64,000 nt of DNA, taken from positions 1 through 64,000 of the forward strand of contig CAJQUW010008956.1 of the NCBI GenBank assembly GCA_907163375.1, given 5' to 3'. Below the pieces are notes generated by a model that saw only the letters and a program-made list of their open reading frames with translations, was not told where the DNA came from and did no database searches. The stretch's first letter is position 1. Every line of letters begins with the position of its first letter. Shown here piece by piece: positions 1 through 12,266 of this stretch. Both the position numbers and the translations under genes were made by a program. The stretch comes from Prostheceraeus crozeri (lineage: Eukaryota; Platyhelminthes; Polycladida; Euryleptidae).

Positions 1-412
1 AATATATTCGATGAACATCACCACATCAAAGAAAATATGCGAATCTACAATTTAACATACCTCACTGAATGACAGAGAAATTCCTACCACAAGTAGTTCA
101 AATGTTCAATGAAGAAATGTATTGTTGGATAATCTCCCTTCTGAAAATACTACCCTGAACAGCTGTTATCGTCAAGCATTCCACACGTTTTCAATTGTTG
201 CTATTATCATTTGAAACATTTTCATTATCATTGCCCCTCTTCACAAAGGATTTTCAACAGTTTGCATAATTATGCAAGACATGCTGTGTGCTACAAGACT
301 TTCTGCGAAACAGAAAGAAAAAAAAAAAAAAAAAACAAAAAAACCTGTTTAACGTAATTTTCTTTAAAACATCGATAAACGACTGCTTTCCATTGGTCAA
401 AAGTTCTTTCCT
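1..412. other. AT-rich sequence, no gene seen
   Basis: No coding signal or recognisable repeat apart from an A-rich run near 318-340. It may be the 3' flank of the Harbinger relic that follows on the minus strand. Confidence 0.5.
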
Positions 413-1020
413 CTATAAAGTTTCTTGTTCGAGAACATGATCCAGCATTATTACCGTTTTTTTCGGCATTGCTGGTAAGGATTCAAATACAGGAGTCAGT
501 AGATACTTACAACATGGGTAAGCAGAATCTCCAAGTAAAATCCCATTCAATTCATTAGTTTCTTTTCTATGGCAACAGTCTGCTTTTTTCAAAAATAGTT
601 GCATCATGTGCTGCCCACCGCCAGCGGCAAACTACAATCAGTAAAGTAACCGTTCTGCATTAACATACACATTGGGTATTCAATGTAACATATTTTTTTG
701 GCGCCCATTTAAAAAGTTCTTGCGTTGGCTACCACCTGGAGAGATGATTGGTATATGGGTACCCATCGATAGCCTCGATGTCCGACGGCATGCGAGATCG
801 CTTCGTGAATTCACTCTTGATGGAAACTCAAATTTTCAGAAAAGCCAATAAATTTTTTATGTTGTTGTGCTATCACTGTTGAGAACGTTTGAAACGATTC
901 GTGATATTGTTTGATTGATGGCAACAAGTATAAATCGCCGTTTGTAGTTTGAAGGTTTCCTGTTGCATAGAACCGTAAAGCAGTACACAATTTTAACAGA
1001 CTATCGATGTCAATGTTTTT
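413..1020 (-). pseudogene. PIF/Harbinger transposase remnant
   Basis: Read on the minus strand, three pieces in the right order match a Harbinger (DDE_Tnp_4/HARBI1-type) transposase. At about 900-1015 is LKLCTALRFYATGNLQ, the N-terminal 'ALRFYATG' block. At about 690-790 are AIDG and then, one frame over, GTHIPIISPGG, the first catalytic-Asp region. At 500-545 is GILLGDSAYPC, followed by KYLLTPV, the second catalytic-Asp region. Stops and at least two frameshifts separate the blocks, and the C-terminal catalytic Glu region is not recognisable, so it is dead. In intact elements the protein cuts and pastes with a partner Myb-like protein; no partner gene is visible nearby. Assignment rests on recognised motifs only. 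Confidence 0.7.
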
Positions 1021-3130
1021 CGATCATATGGCTCCGCTAAAATCACCGAGTACAGAGTGTAGGATTACGAACATTGTCTTGTCGTAAATCTCTGCAGCGA
1101 AAATTCAAATCATGGTCGTCCAATTCCATTTGGATTTGAACACGGGCCATATCATAAGTCGAGGTAATAAATATATATTGGTCATATATATCATCCATGA
1201 GTTCCGAATATTCCGCAGTTAAAATTCACGGGAAGTCAACGAATTAACTTTTAACAAGAGATCACTACGTCAAATCGAATGTTAGCTAACAGTCAGCGTT
1301 GAATGCGCATTACAATGGAAACTTGCAGTTAGGAAGAGCACAATCAGATCATTAGTTAAAGAAGCAAAAGAATGCCGATAATCGTTGATTAGCTAATCTG
1401 TTGGTTAAAAATCATAATTTTGACATGTGCATAAGAACTTAATTTTAACTTTAGATTTATTTAGCAGTTGAATTAGCTCTTAATTGTGAGATGTGCATTC
1501 CACCCTAAAACCCTTTTGATCGAACACCTGAAAAATATTTTCCTAATAGCTCCCACTGGGTGACATTACCATAGCGAAAGTCTACGTCGTCATCGGAGCA
1601 CCCAAACATCCGTAGTTAAGGGCATGTTTATACTTCTCTGCGCCGTACATATTATGCGACTGTAAATTGTTTGAGTACGGAAATTGGCAATGTTGTCAAA
1701 TTGGACCTTGTCACAGAGTTCCACATAACGATCGGGTATCATACAACTGTATGATTTTGAATAGGACAATAAATTTTACAAAAACGTTTCTGAACTTTTT
1801 CTAATTTCTGTATGTGACATTCGGCGTTAGGTGACCAAACTGGAGAACGATAATTCCAGATTTGGATCGATTATAAGCATTATAATATAACTTTGAGGTT
1901 GCATTACATTGGCGAACTGTGATTTCATTGTTCTTCTCACAAAACTTAAACATGCGGAAAATTTTTTCTTGACAATTAAGAGGTGTGTGAGTGAAAAGAC
2001 AATTTACTGGTAAACATGACCCCTAGAATCCTTCACTTGTGAGGCTATGGTTTAAAGACGAAGAGTTCAAGGTATAGGTCAAAAGGTAAGTTTTACAAAC
2101 TCGTTATAAGGAAAAACTTCATTTCACAAAAACATTTGATCAAACGTTTCAGAACCACAACTTCCATTTTGAAAACCAGTCACAAAAAAACGGACAAATC
2201 CACGCTGCAGGTCTTTACATTCTTTCAAACTTAGATATTCTTTTAAAAATTTTTTTTTATTTTTTTTTTTCTTTTTTTTGATGTCATCCTGCAAACAATA
2301 GAACAATTCAAAAAGTTTCGAGGCAAGATGGGTATCTTGGGGGATAAATGTATATATAGTATACCATAGGAACTTAATATGGCTAACGTTCTCGTGTCCA
2401 AAACCACTGATCATATTTTAACGTTAATTGATTTTGAATGACTTCGACCTTTCTCGAACAGCCTTTGAAAAGAGTGCTAAGTTTTAAGCGTGCACCAACA
2501 TCATTTTTTTCTTTTAATGGCAAATATACTCTCTATACTCAGTTTGATGGTAATGGCTATGGGCTAGAAGCTGGGTCTACCCATGGCTGCTTTCGCCTAT
2601 GGACAGGTTAGGAGCGCAAATTCAAAAATTTCTCAGGCAACCAGGCTTTTGTTTTTACAAAAGATAGTGTCGACGACTGTTTTTTTTGCATTTTCTGTAA
2701 TAAAAAAGAAATTGAGAATTTTCCTTGAGTTTATCAAATCGTTGAGCAACAGCATCATCACATATACAGTTGATTAATCAGTCAGAACGATTCCTGGGAG
2801 TTTTTAGATACAAAAGTAACCATCTGGATCATAGTCGATTTTTTGTCTCTTTTACAATTTTAAAGACACAAATTACCGGAATATTTCCCTCGTCTGCAAT
2901 GGATACTTTATTCATTATAAGTTGCGGCTTTCCGCTTCTTTATTCTATCGAGCATTCCGGATTTGCTCTCACGAATTCATGAATGAATATACTTCATTGA
3001 TGAAATTTTGAATATTCAGTCGGTTGAATGGCTACATCTGATAATCTTACTGCCTGAAAATCAAAGATGAGGTTGAACGCAAGCCGAATAATAGACACAC
3101 CGAGCATGTAGAATGATCTCAAATTTATTC
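1021..3130. other. Anonymous AT-rich sequence
   Basis: No supported gene. A T-rich run lies at about 2249-2279. Short open frames here look like chance. Confidence 0.5.
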
Positions 3131-3140
3131 ACTGGAATGT

Positions 3141-3530
3141 CCCTTTTCTTAGCAAGCGGTGTCGAAGAGCTAAGAAACGCATTTATACTGTCATTAAATC
3201 GTTACCTGAAAACTTGAAAGTTAGATTGATTTTCAAAACTCTGAAAAACCATGATTTTTGTCAGAACGTTGATGCTATTTCGAGTGAGCTCAAATTTGGC
3301 ATTATGTACCTTTATACCTGTGATCGCTGCCAAATGCGATACGTTGGCGTTGCACCACGCCATTTAGCCACTCGGACAAACGAGCATATTTCTGGTAAAA
3401 CCGACCCCTACAGAGATATCTATGCACGCGCATAATCCGTCACGTGAGAATTTCAGCATCGTCGGTAGCACTTAAATTTCCTAAAATTCTAGAAACGATG
3501 TTGGTCAAAAGCAACTTTTGTTAACGAGAG
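3141..3530 (+). pseudogene. Penelope-like element, GIY-YIG endonuclease fragment
   Basis: The open part at 3214-3435 contains YLYTCDRCQMRYVGVAPRHL followed by ATRTNEH. This is the Cys-x2-Cys plus Y(I/V)G-x10-R-x3-H pattern of the GIY-YIG endonuclease at the C-terminus of Penelope-like retroelements. The sequence upstream (3141-3213) reads like the linker between reverse transcriptase and GIY-YIG, but no reverse transcriptase is present, so this is a 5'-truncated copy, as is usual for these elements. The frame stops shortly after the endonuclease core. A hammerhead-like core follows at 3633. Function in life: nicking of the target for retrotransposition. Confidence 0.7.
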
Positions 3531-3632
3531 GAGTGGATCTCACCCCATCAGACCTCCTTTGTAAATTTCACTATAGTTTTTCATTTTTGTATATAAGCCA
3601 TTTCGTACCTTCTTTTGCCATTTGATTGTGAC

Positions 3633-3667
3633 CTGATGATGGTATGACCTCCCTCAAATACCGAAAC
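3633..3667 (+). ncRNA. Hammerhead-ribozyme-like core (Penelope-associated)
   Basis: CTGATGA (3633-3639), then a 5-bp stem GGTAT/ATACC, then GAAAC. This is the CUGANGA-stem II-GAAA core of a hammerhead ribozyme, downstream of a Penelope fragment. Hammerhead motifs are known from Penelope-like elements. I could not pair stems I and III convincingly, so activity is not implied. Confidence 0.4.
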
Positions 3668-4319
3668 ATGTCCGGAAAAAATTTCACTGCTATATATATA
3701 TATATACAGTCAATATATAACGGCTTATCTCTCGACTGTGTATTCGAGTGTCTCTTTTATGAGTCGGATGTTATAAAGTGTAGATATACAATTTCTGTGA
3801 AACAATTCTATCAAATAACATACATGAGTCCTAGATAGGAGCATGCACAAATGAGAAGAAAACAATGCCGACAACATGATATTGTTCTTTGGCATATATA
3901 TCGTCATGAATTTCTGTATATGAATACTAGAACATGTTTCTTGTTTTGTGTGTTTCATTTTCAGACTGCATGCTCATTTTCAACCGTTCCAATCTTTGGA
4001 GACCTTGGGCTAGGAAGTACAAGATAGCTTTGATCAACAGCCGATTATTTGTACGGAACGTGTTTTTATGTATTCGAAGGATTAATATGAACGTAAGCTA
4101 AATCAACATTGCTCTGTTATTAAAAAAACCGCTTCATTGTATTAATAATGATGTGTGGTCTAGCGAATCTGCTGACTTTATAATACCCCAATGGCTTCAG
4201 CTTTCTTTTTTCAGAAAATTTTATTCTTCATTCAGTAATCGAATCATCTCGATAGGCTGTAATCGTATCGAGAAACGCACTCCCTTGAATTTCTGCAAAT
4301 CCGTTAGTTAAAATAGTAA
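3668..4319. other. Anonymous sequence with TA microsatellite
   Basis: A short (TA)n run lies at about 3692-3706. No gene is supported. Confidence 0.5.
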
Positions 4320-4641
4320 AGAAAAACTAGCTTTTACTCGACGTTTCGGGTCCAGACCCTTCTTCATAGAGTTTAAAACAGGCGCATATGACATGCTACT
4401 TGGACATATATGTGTAAAAGCTGAATAAAAATCTATATGGCGCGACCTGTGTCCTACAAGCCAGCGAGCTCATGACACGATTCATAGATGGACATCTGTC
4501 CTGAATCATGCGAGCTTCTATCAAAGCAGTGTCAACCGCACTTCGCGCTCTCTGAAGGATATTCACATCGAAATCATCAAGGTCAACAGCAGTACAATCA
4601 CGAAGATGCACACTCAATGCACTCTTACTGTCCTTATTCAT
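4320..4641 (-). pseudogene. Penelope-like element 3' end, GIY-YIG tail
   Basis: The minus-strand frame at 4396-4641 includes KSALSVHLRDCTAVDLDDFD, followed by RSAVDTALIEARMIQDRCPS and then MNR. This follows the pattern of the extreme C-terminus of Penelope GIY-YIG proteins (S-A-x3-H-L ... E-x2-x-I-x4-P-x2-N). Downstream on the same strand, at 4340-4366, is a hammerhead-like remnant: TGAAGA, stem GGGTC/GACCC, then GAAAC. The catalytic GIY-YIG half is missing. The sequence lies inside an inverted repeat with a second, shorter copy at 4696-4830. Confidence 0.6.
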
Positions 4642-4830
4642 AATACTCCCTTATGTTCTTGATACCTAATTTTGAAAGATTGATGAAGCCTTTAAACTGC
4701 TTTGATAGAAGCTCGCATGATTCAGGTCAGGTGTCCACCTATGAATCGTCGTCATGAGCTCGCTGGCTTGTAGGAGAACACAGGTCGCGCCATACAGATT
4801 TTTATTCAGCTTTTACATATATATATATAT
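4406..4830. repeat. Inverted repeat, arms about 130 bp, spacer about 165 bp
   Basis: The left arm 4406-4530 and the right arm 4696-4830 are near-identical reverse complements (for example GGCGCGACCTGTG on one arm and its complement on the other). The right arm ends in a (TA)n run. The left arm is the 3' end of a Penelope-like copy, so this looks like two Penelope ends joined head to head or tail to tail, an arrangement these elements often produce. Confidence 0.75.
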
Positions 4831-5560
4831 AAACCAAACTAACAGAAAGATATTAACCCATCGACGACATTGTCTCATTGCCCGGCCAAGTGTGAGTGAA
4901 GCCCCCGTTGAGATGGCAAGGTGGAACAATAGAATAATAGAGCATCATCTGTTTCGTGGGATCGCAGATTAACAAGTCATTAGTCTACCATTCCTTCACA
5001 GTGAAGAGGTGAACTTAAAACGCTAACCATCCGGTGTCAAAAGTGATTTAACTTGTGAATAAGCGGGCGTCCGCTTTTTCTTGCCCCCTCCCCCTCTCCC
5101 CGTCCGCAACTGTCCGCATTTGACTGACCCCCCTGCGGACGTCCTTTATGGATGGCCCCTTAACGGATCTGCAGGAATTCAAGGGAGTGCGTGTCTCGAT
5201 TACGAGTACAGCCTATTATCATGATCCTCCCGTTTGCTGCCATCACTTACGAATCATCTTGAATCTCAAAAATTATATTCATTCATGCTATTAAGTATTA
5301 TTCATGACAATGCCTGCCATTTGTCATACTTCAATGCAGGGATGCGTGAGTCCTATCATTTTGAATAGTGCGACAAAAAGCATTTCATAAGTAGTAGGCA
5401 TAATTAGTCAAGTCTTATTCAAGTTACCGATAAAGGATCCAAAAACTGAGTACTGCTGTGTTTAATGCTTTAAGAAAGTATAGGATTTTCTACAGGAATG
5501 AAGCTCTAACTACAAGTTAGAAATGCTATCAGTTTTCAGAAATTTTGGAATATAGGCCTA
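4831..5560. other. Anonymous sequence
   Basis: No gene is supported. A pyrimidine-rich tract lies at about 5082-5101. Confidence 0.5.
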
Positions 5561-5833
5561 CACTGTAATCTGCAGGCCCGAAATTTCGCCTGAATTAGCG
5601 CACTTCAGGGCACCAAATTTAGGCATCAATTCTAACCAACACAAGGCACGAGTAGGCACGAAGTTTATAGTGCCGAGTTCGTGCCCATTGATTTTTCCTT
5701 CGATTTCATTGGATAAACAAATATTTGGCTTGGTGCCTACTGGTGCCTACTGGTGCCTCGAGGCACTAAATAGGCGCTAGGTGCCACGACATTTCGGCTT
5801 CGTGCCAAAGTTAGTGCCATGCAGTTTACAGTG
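5561..5833. mobile_element. MITE with CACTGTAA terminal inverted repeats
   Basis: It starts CACTGTAATCTGCA and ends TGCAGTTTACAGTG, giving 14-bp termini with one mismatch around 273 bp with no coding capacity. The interior carries a 10-bp tandem (TGGTGCCTAC, about 5738-5757) and many copies of GGCAC or its complement. This is typical of a non-autonomous DNA transposon. No clear target duplication could be fixed. Confidence 0.65.
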
Positions 5834-8800
5834 AACATACTAATATCATAAATACGACATTACAACATCTATGAAAGTTTATAATACGAATATCTACAAA
5901 TCTAGCAAAATTTAGCTATCTAAATACATATGAACATTTAAATCCAGTTTCTATATTTGCATGATCATTTAACTAAATAAACTGTAATCGATTCAAACCA
6001 AACATCCAGATTTATGCCTTTGAGACTGACGTGAGCCTTAATATGACGTATTTTCACCAATTTATTGCATGTTAGTCTCCTATCCGAATCCAAGTCCACA
6101 ATTTTTGAAGAAGCTGTATTTTGTTGAATGACAACCTCAGTGAAGCTGCAAGTTTACGTGATTGTAGCACTTTGCGGCTACTACCAACGCAGTAAGTTTC
6201 TGCAAAGAAAGAAATAAGTGCTTAGAGCAAGAGCCAGCCACAATCGAGCTGCTACTATTTCTCAAAAGATTTGATAATTTACGGAATTTCCTGACAATTG
6301 GCACAAAGTGTGTCGACCACAAGTAAATGGCCACTTGTTTTCATGAAAGCGAAGAATTGTTTAGTTATCAAATCAGACATGTAATAAGGCTCAAGTCTTT
6401 CAAGTAGCAGATAACAGGCTCTGGTAATCCATTCTATTGACGAGTTTCATTTTTTACTATGTATGAAGCTGATTTAAAGAACTAAGCCATAGAGTAGGGA
6501 TATGTAGGTAGAGTGTCGACTCAAAGAAAGTACACAGTGAAAATTTTTATATCAAAAGATTCAGTTTTTTGCAGAGATCACGTTCTAGTGGTCCAAAAAA
6601 TTATTTGAGCATTTTTAAAAAGTCAAACTTTTGCAAATGTATATACTACCAAGATGACTCCCCATATCAGTAGTATAAATCAAGCTGATTATCAAGGGGA
6701 ATTCATGATCCGTATTATAATGAAAATCTTCATGAAAAAGTCACGATATTATTCTTGCTTTCTTGGCTGAAATTTCAAGTTTTCAATTCAATACTCAACG
6801 GCATGATTTTATGATTCACTAAATTCATGTTTCATTTCTTGAATCTTTGCAGCTATGTGAACCATTTACATCTTTCAAAGGTAATTGAAATCATTGTCTT
6901 TGATCACGTGATTTTGCTGTGCCAGTGGCAGGCTCCCTGTGATATGATCACGCTTAAGAAGATTCTCTTGAGGTTGAGCATGAAAGTAATAGGAACCCAT
7001 CGAATTGCTAATTTAGCAAATCTCCAAGGCTGTCATGAAAATCTGTGAAATACCATCATTCCTTCGGCATTACAATCATGATCAATCAATTCCGTTGGAA
7101 TTTCTTCAAAACTGCATAAATGTGTATATCTTACATTTGGAAACAATTCCGACTGTATCTCCCTTGAGTTCATTTAATAAAATCGGAAGTGTGTACACAT
7201 TGGGGATTTGATATATGCGGAGTTACCACTCTACCTAATATACTTACTCTATGAACTATCATGCAGCAAATTTCCCAATTTTATTTCAAAATAGAATAGC
7301 TGGACCTGTCCATCAAAGTTTTCAACCAGCACTGATCCAAGATGTAGACTACCAGATGATGGTATAGCAAGAAGTAGTGAGGAAGCTACATCGGCACTGG
7401 ATGATGGTCGTAAACAATATAAAACAGGATTAGTGTGCAATGGAGATGCCTAGGCCATCATATTATCATGATATTTAATGGAAATCATGATGATCACCGC
7501 GATACTTGTAAAACTTCGTATTAAGCATATACGCAAATAACATTGTATTTGTCCCAATGTTCATGTTGATATCCAAATCAAAAATGTGTTATTGAATTGG
7601 AAAAAATGTTCATGGGTCCACTGACCCATTCCCTCGTTCTTGGTATGACGATTATTCAATAGTTGTAGAGTTAATAATATTTTTGTATTATATTTCGGGT
7701 CGCAAAGCAAATACCTTCATCTTTTCCGGAGTTTCAGACCATCATTCGCGAAAGTGGTGCTTAGTGATGCCAAGTTATTGCAAAAAGAATGTCTGACTTT
7801 ATGTCAAAACGGCTTGCTGACGTCATCCGTAATAGTGGTTGAATGATAAAATACTAACTACGCACACTTATTTGCATGACTTGCACAAATGATGATGATA
7901 ACTATCATACATCTGTAGTAGTAGTAGAGGTGTTTATATTTCAAGAGAGTGGAAATCATAGTACATACGGTTGTGATGTTGTCATAGATACAAAATTATG
8001 ATACATATTCAAAATGTTCAAGACAAGATCTTAAGAGTGTTTCAGCTCGATTGATATGGTGAAACATGTAAGCGAGGAAATCAGATAAAAGAAAATTCTG
8101 CATAGTATATAGCAGTGATAAAATATTACTGTGAAGACATATTATTCATTAAGATAGCCGTAAAAGGTACGAAAGCATCTTGTCGCTTTCGGGTTCTGCA
8201 GTACGGAACACTGAAAAGTTCCACTCCGATTGAAATATTTTGGGATGATATGCTCAACACGTGATTCTCGTTACGGAAGGCGTTATCGAAAAGTTTCATG
8301 CTAGATTTTGTTCTCCTTTGAACTAAAGTGGAGTCCGTGCACTCACAACCTCTTTCGTCGTCGAAGAAAATAATTCGATTCATCTGTGATTTTATTGAGA
8401 ATAGATGCATTTTATTGGATGAATTGGTTTTTACATATTAGAGGCATCATCGCTTTCAAACTTTCCGAAGCCACTGTATATTTCGGGTCTAGTTATAGGG
8501 TGGAGTCCGGAGTCCTATCATTTGATAGGACGCCGACTCCAGCAAAATGATAGGACTCCGACTCCGACACCGCATCCCGTCTTCAAAGTTGCAGGCGCAT
8601 TTGATGGTGTCCGTGCACCGTAAATGAGAAGAAGGCCTTGTGCAGGTAGCATTCTAAAACAACACATATGTACGTGCATGTAATACTGTATAAATGCAAT
8701 ATTTGTATTCTTAATTTATTTAAACCTTAATATGCAACCCGCCCCCTACCATGCCGGACATTTGATTAGCATAATTTTCAATTTGAGTTAGAAAATAGAA

Positions 8801-8900
8801 TGTTGATGCAAAAACTTCTATTCCAACTCCTGAAATATGTGGTCAGGGTAATAGTGTAATTTTTACTAATTGCGCTTAGTACAAAGCTCGCAGTCAACCT
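5834..8900. other. Anonymous AT-rich sequence
   Basis: No gene is supported. A small palindromic patch at about 8508-8545 contains AGTCCTATCATTTGATAGGAC. Short open frames (for example 7249-7440 and 8126-8410, minus strand) gave no family I could defend. Confidence 0.4.
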
Positions 8901-8901
8901 G

Positions 8902-8970
8902 CACACGTGTAATACACGTGTATTTTTGGTGTAAATGAAAATATAAAAATTTACACTTTTACACGTGTAA
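8902..8970. repeat. Palindromic ACACGTGTA cluster, possible Tc1 end
   Basis: Repeated CACACGTGT, ACACGTGTA and TTACACTTTTACACGTGTAA lie directly beyond the 3' end of the Tc1 fragment that follows. They may be the terminal inverted repeat of that element. No partner end was identified. Confidence 0.4.
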
Positions 8971-9190
8971 AACAACTTTTATGCGTTGTGGCATGGATTC
9001 AATCAGCTTTTTGCAATACTCTTCGCTAAGTTTGGTGGTCCATGCTTCCGTTACCGTCTTCTTGAGATCACTGAGAGAAATGGGTTTCCGTTGAGCAACT
9101 CGCTTCTTCACCACAACGCAGCAGTTCTCGATGGGTTTCAAATCTGGAGAACTGACGGGCCATGGCTCCAGCACTTCGACTCCAGAACTG
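8959..9190 (-). pseudogene. Tc1/mariner transposase, C-terminal fragment
   Basis: The minus-strand frame has EPWPVSSPDLKPIEN, the Tc1 block that carries the third catalytic acidic residue (usual form SPDLNPIE). It is followed by the family's usual tail: KKRVAQRKP, then a W-x-x-L and C-x3-I-x-SMPQR. Everything N-terminal to it (HTH domains, first two Asp regions) is missing or unrecognisable, so it is a truncated copy of about 75 codons. Confidence 0.75.
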
Positions 9191-9259
9191 AGTTCGTATC
9201 GTTCTCAACGCTTTTTTTAGGAAAATACATTAATGAGCATTTATTTCTTGAAACATAAA

Positions 9260-11990
9260 TATTTGATCAACATTACAACACATCAGCATAATACCATGTT
9301 ATACGGTAATGTGCACTCTATTAGTCGACGAATATTATTGCAAAAAGATAAATTGTTGAACAACTATTAGTCCGTCTAAGGACCCGCAAAGTGCACTTAT
9401 CAAGGCTGGAAACAGGATATCAAGGATATTATTACGTATTATTACGCATATCCCATGTCAGTCTCAAAAAATGAAAAGAACAAAAAAGGCTTTAAAACAA
9501 GCTATGCATTTCGTTACTTAAGAATTGCTGGAAAGTTTAAATTTCAGATATTTTGATATTTTTGTATTTTCTTCTGGTATTGGTGTAATTCAAACAATCT
9601 TTTATTTTTCAGTCATATGTATACATCGACTTCTGCGCAGCGTTGCGTCTCATCTTATATAATGTGGTAGACCCAGCACTGAGTCACAGTAAGTACAATG
9701 CCAGTGATTGAAAACGATATAAATTTAATTAAAAACTTACCAAAGTAAAACACCATTGAAATCCGACAATCTGTAGTATTACATGCACGCTGAAATGCGT
9801 CGTGAAGATGCATAGTCATGATAACAGCACCTAAACCATAGCGGCCTCCACCGATGGCAGCCTATCAGTGTACCTTGCATTTATTCACGGTTGTCATCAT
9901 CTCACATTATAAACATGAGGTGAATATCCTCATTCAATTTCTTTGAAAACACTTCGTCTCAGCTGCTTTCTGTCTGATCTGTCATCTCAAAGTCATAGAT
10001 ATTTTTAAATCATCATTTCGCTGCTTGTTCCTAGCATGTATCAGATGTGTGGAAGAAGTATGAAAATCATGGATATCTGTATTTCAAATTTCAGAACTAT
10101 GACATCATTTAAGATCTTGATTATCTTGATAAACATTGAATAACTTCTGTGAAAGAACATGCTTGAAGGACTACAATAAGTAAAAGTCTCTTCCAGTAAG
10201 GAGTTAGGCCTATAGCGGATTGGCTCGTCCATGTAGTTATTTCAACTGGCAGTTAGCCCCATCGTGACACAAAAGCGTCTGTCATTTGTCTGTCCATTTA
10301 ACGAACAGATTTCTTCTCTTGAGCTGCTAACAGTCAATATAGCAAGTCATTTTCCAACGCGCGCAATGTCAGACACAGAGTGTCCGGAGCAGGTCACTTG
10401 ATATTCGAAGGAACGGAACCAGTGTTGAACAGTGTCTATTAAGGACAAGTTAATCAATGCATGCGTTGTATTAAAAACAGTGCTCGTGAGAGATCTGTTG
10501 CAAAAATATGCACCCAAGATAGAATTATTTTGTCGCACTCAAGCGCTTTTTGTCATAGCCAAAGGAAATATGACCCCATTTTTCGTGTAAGCATTGCATG
10601 TCCACATGGAAGTTGTCTCAAAGCGGAATAACGGGATGAATATATTAACTGACCATCAAGTGACCATCAAGTGACCATAACCTGACATTTATAAGACAAA
10701 GAGCCGACCATGAACGACTAGTGATGGAACTAGGACAGCAAACTGAAATAGTAACTTTTCTGTAATTGAAATCAACTGACATTAAAAATGCTATTGATAA
10801 ATAACTAAATTTTCAAAGGCTAGCAATAAATGAAGAAGACTGCATAATTTTGTCCATTTAAAGAATCATAATATCTTTGAATTGTGAAAAAATGTCGGAA
10901 AGTACACATTGTCAGCCTACTTTCATCAAAAACTCCAATCGCATCTATCTTGAAACTCTCCATCAAAGATCACGTGAGGACTACTGGCCAAAACTACCGC
11001 CACTTAGGAAAGTGACATATATGCCAATTTAGTCTATGAAATATCAGGTTTCTCATGGTACAATGTTCATAAAAATTGAATGACAACTCCAACGACAGCA
11101 TTCATCGTAAAACCGACTCTTAGTACAATAGAATATATGCTACATGTTGCTGAATTACAAAACCACCACATTTTCGCATGTGCTTACTGAGGAGGCTAAA
11201 AAACACTCAACGGATTAATTATATTGACTTGCTACACGCAAGCATCATTGTCTTACTTAAAATCAACTTTCCTAATGATTTGATATCGATTTAAGCAGGT
11301 AAACTGAGAATTTGTAAAAGGGGTCCACTGGACCCCCCTCAGGTCTCAGAGGGTGTGAAAAAGCTCAAGTCTCTGAGGGTCTAAAAGATTTCATAAATAA
11401 TCAGTAAGTTTACAACTTTGAACAGCTTCCATTATGTAGATTTCAAATTAAGTTATTAATAAATCCGAAATGATATTTTGACACGTTTTTGAGATGAATG
11501 TGAATTTGTTGAGTCTGCTTTTTCAGATCTGCATATACCTCAGATACTGCTATTGAAAGTCTTTTTCCGTCTGTGCTCCCAAGTGGACGTTTGTCTGTTC
11601 CTTATAGTCAAACAACCATTCGTCGAAAGTCTTTTATTCCGTTGACGTCTATTATTATTTCGTCTACCTTTTGCGATTGATTTCTGACATTTGACTTTAT
11701 GCTGGTATATACTATTTTCTAATTTGCTATGAAATGTAGACTTGTAATGCTTTTTGATTCCCATTCAGTGATACAATAAACGATTCTCTCTCTCTCATCA
11801 ACATGTCGACATGTCTTTTTCAGATATAGTGACTTCTTTGCTGAGAAAAACTCATTTCGCTGATGCTCTGATTCTTACTGGCTTTAAAGAATGGACATAC
11901 GGGATTTTTTCTCATGGAAATCAAGAAGTAAGCAAAAAATAGAGATCATCAAATGAAGCATTCGAATATTCACTTTACAGCCGATCGCGT
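9260..11990. other. Anonymous AT-rich sequence
   Basis: No gene is supported. It contains a short 13-bp direct repeat (GACCATCAAGT) near 10651-10675 and nothing else I can name. Confidence 0.45.
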
Positions 11991-11994
11991 CCTG

Positions 11995-12120
11995 CAGCAT
12001 CATAAAGTCAAAAAGTCAATAAAGTAAAGATGCGGTCAAAATAAGCAAATGAAGTCAATATAGTCAATAGAGTAAAAATAAGGTCAAATGTAGTCAAATA
12101 AGGTCAAAAAGTATAAATAA
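11995..12120. repeat. GTCAA-rich subterminal array, left of hAT
   Basis: About ten irregularly spaced copies of (A/G)GTCAA occur between 12005 and 12113. A similar but sparser set lies at 13850-13935. The two arrays flank the hAT transposase gene and may be transposase-binding subterminal repeats. Exact element ends and target duplication were not resolved. Confidence 0.4.
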
Positions 12121-12266
12121 GACAGTAAATTTTTCAGGAATCTGGTCTTCCCACGCGCTATTTTTAGATCTGTGTTTCCTAAACTCTTTTCAATCAAAAC
12201 AAAGAGCTAAGCTATTGGGACACCAAATTTTCTCGCAAGGATTTCAACGCACATAACTACATCTTT

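Noticed and set aside
7249..7440. Minus-strand frame that might be a host exon (SSLLLAIPSSGSLHLGSVLV)
   Set aside because: Composition looks protein-like, but there is no recognised domain, no clear splice sites on both sides and no neighbouring exon.
8126..8410. Minus-strand frame with IIFFDDERG, vaguely phosphatase-like
   Set aside because: Only one short resemblance. The rest does not follow any family, so probably chance.
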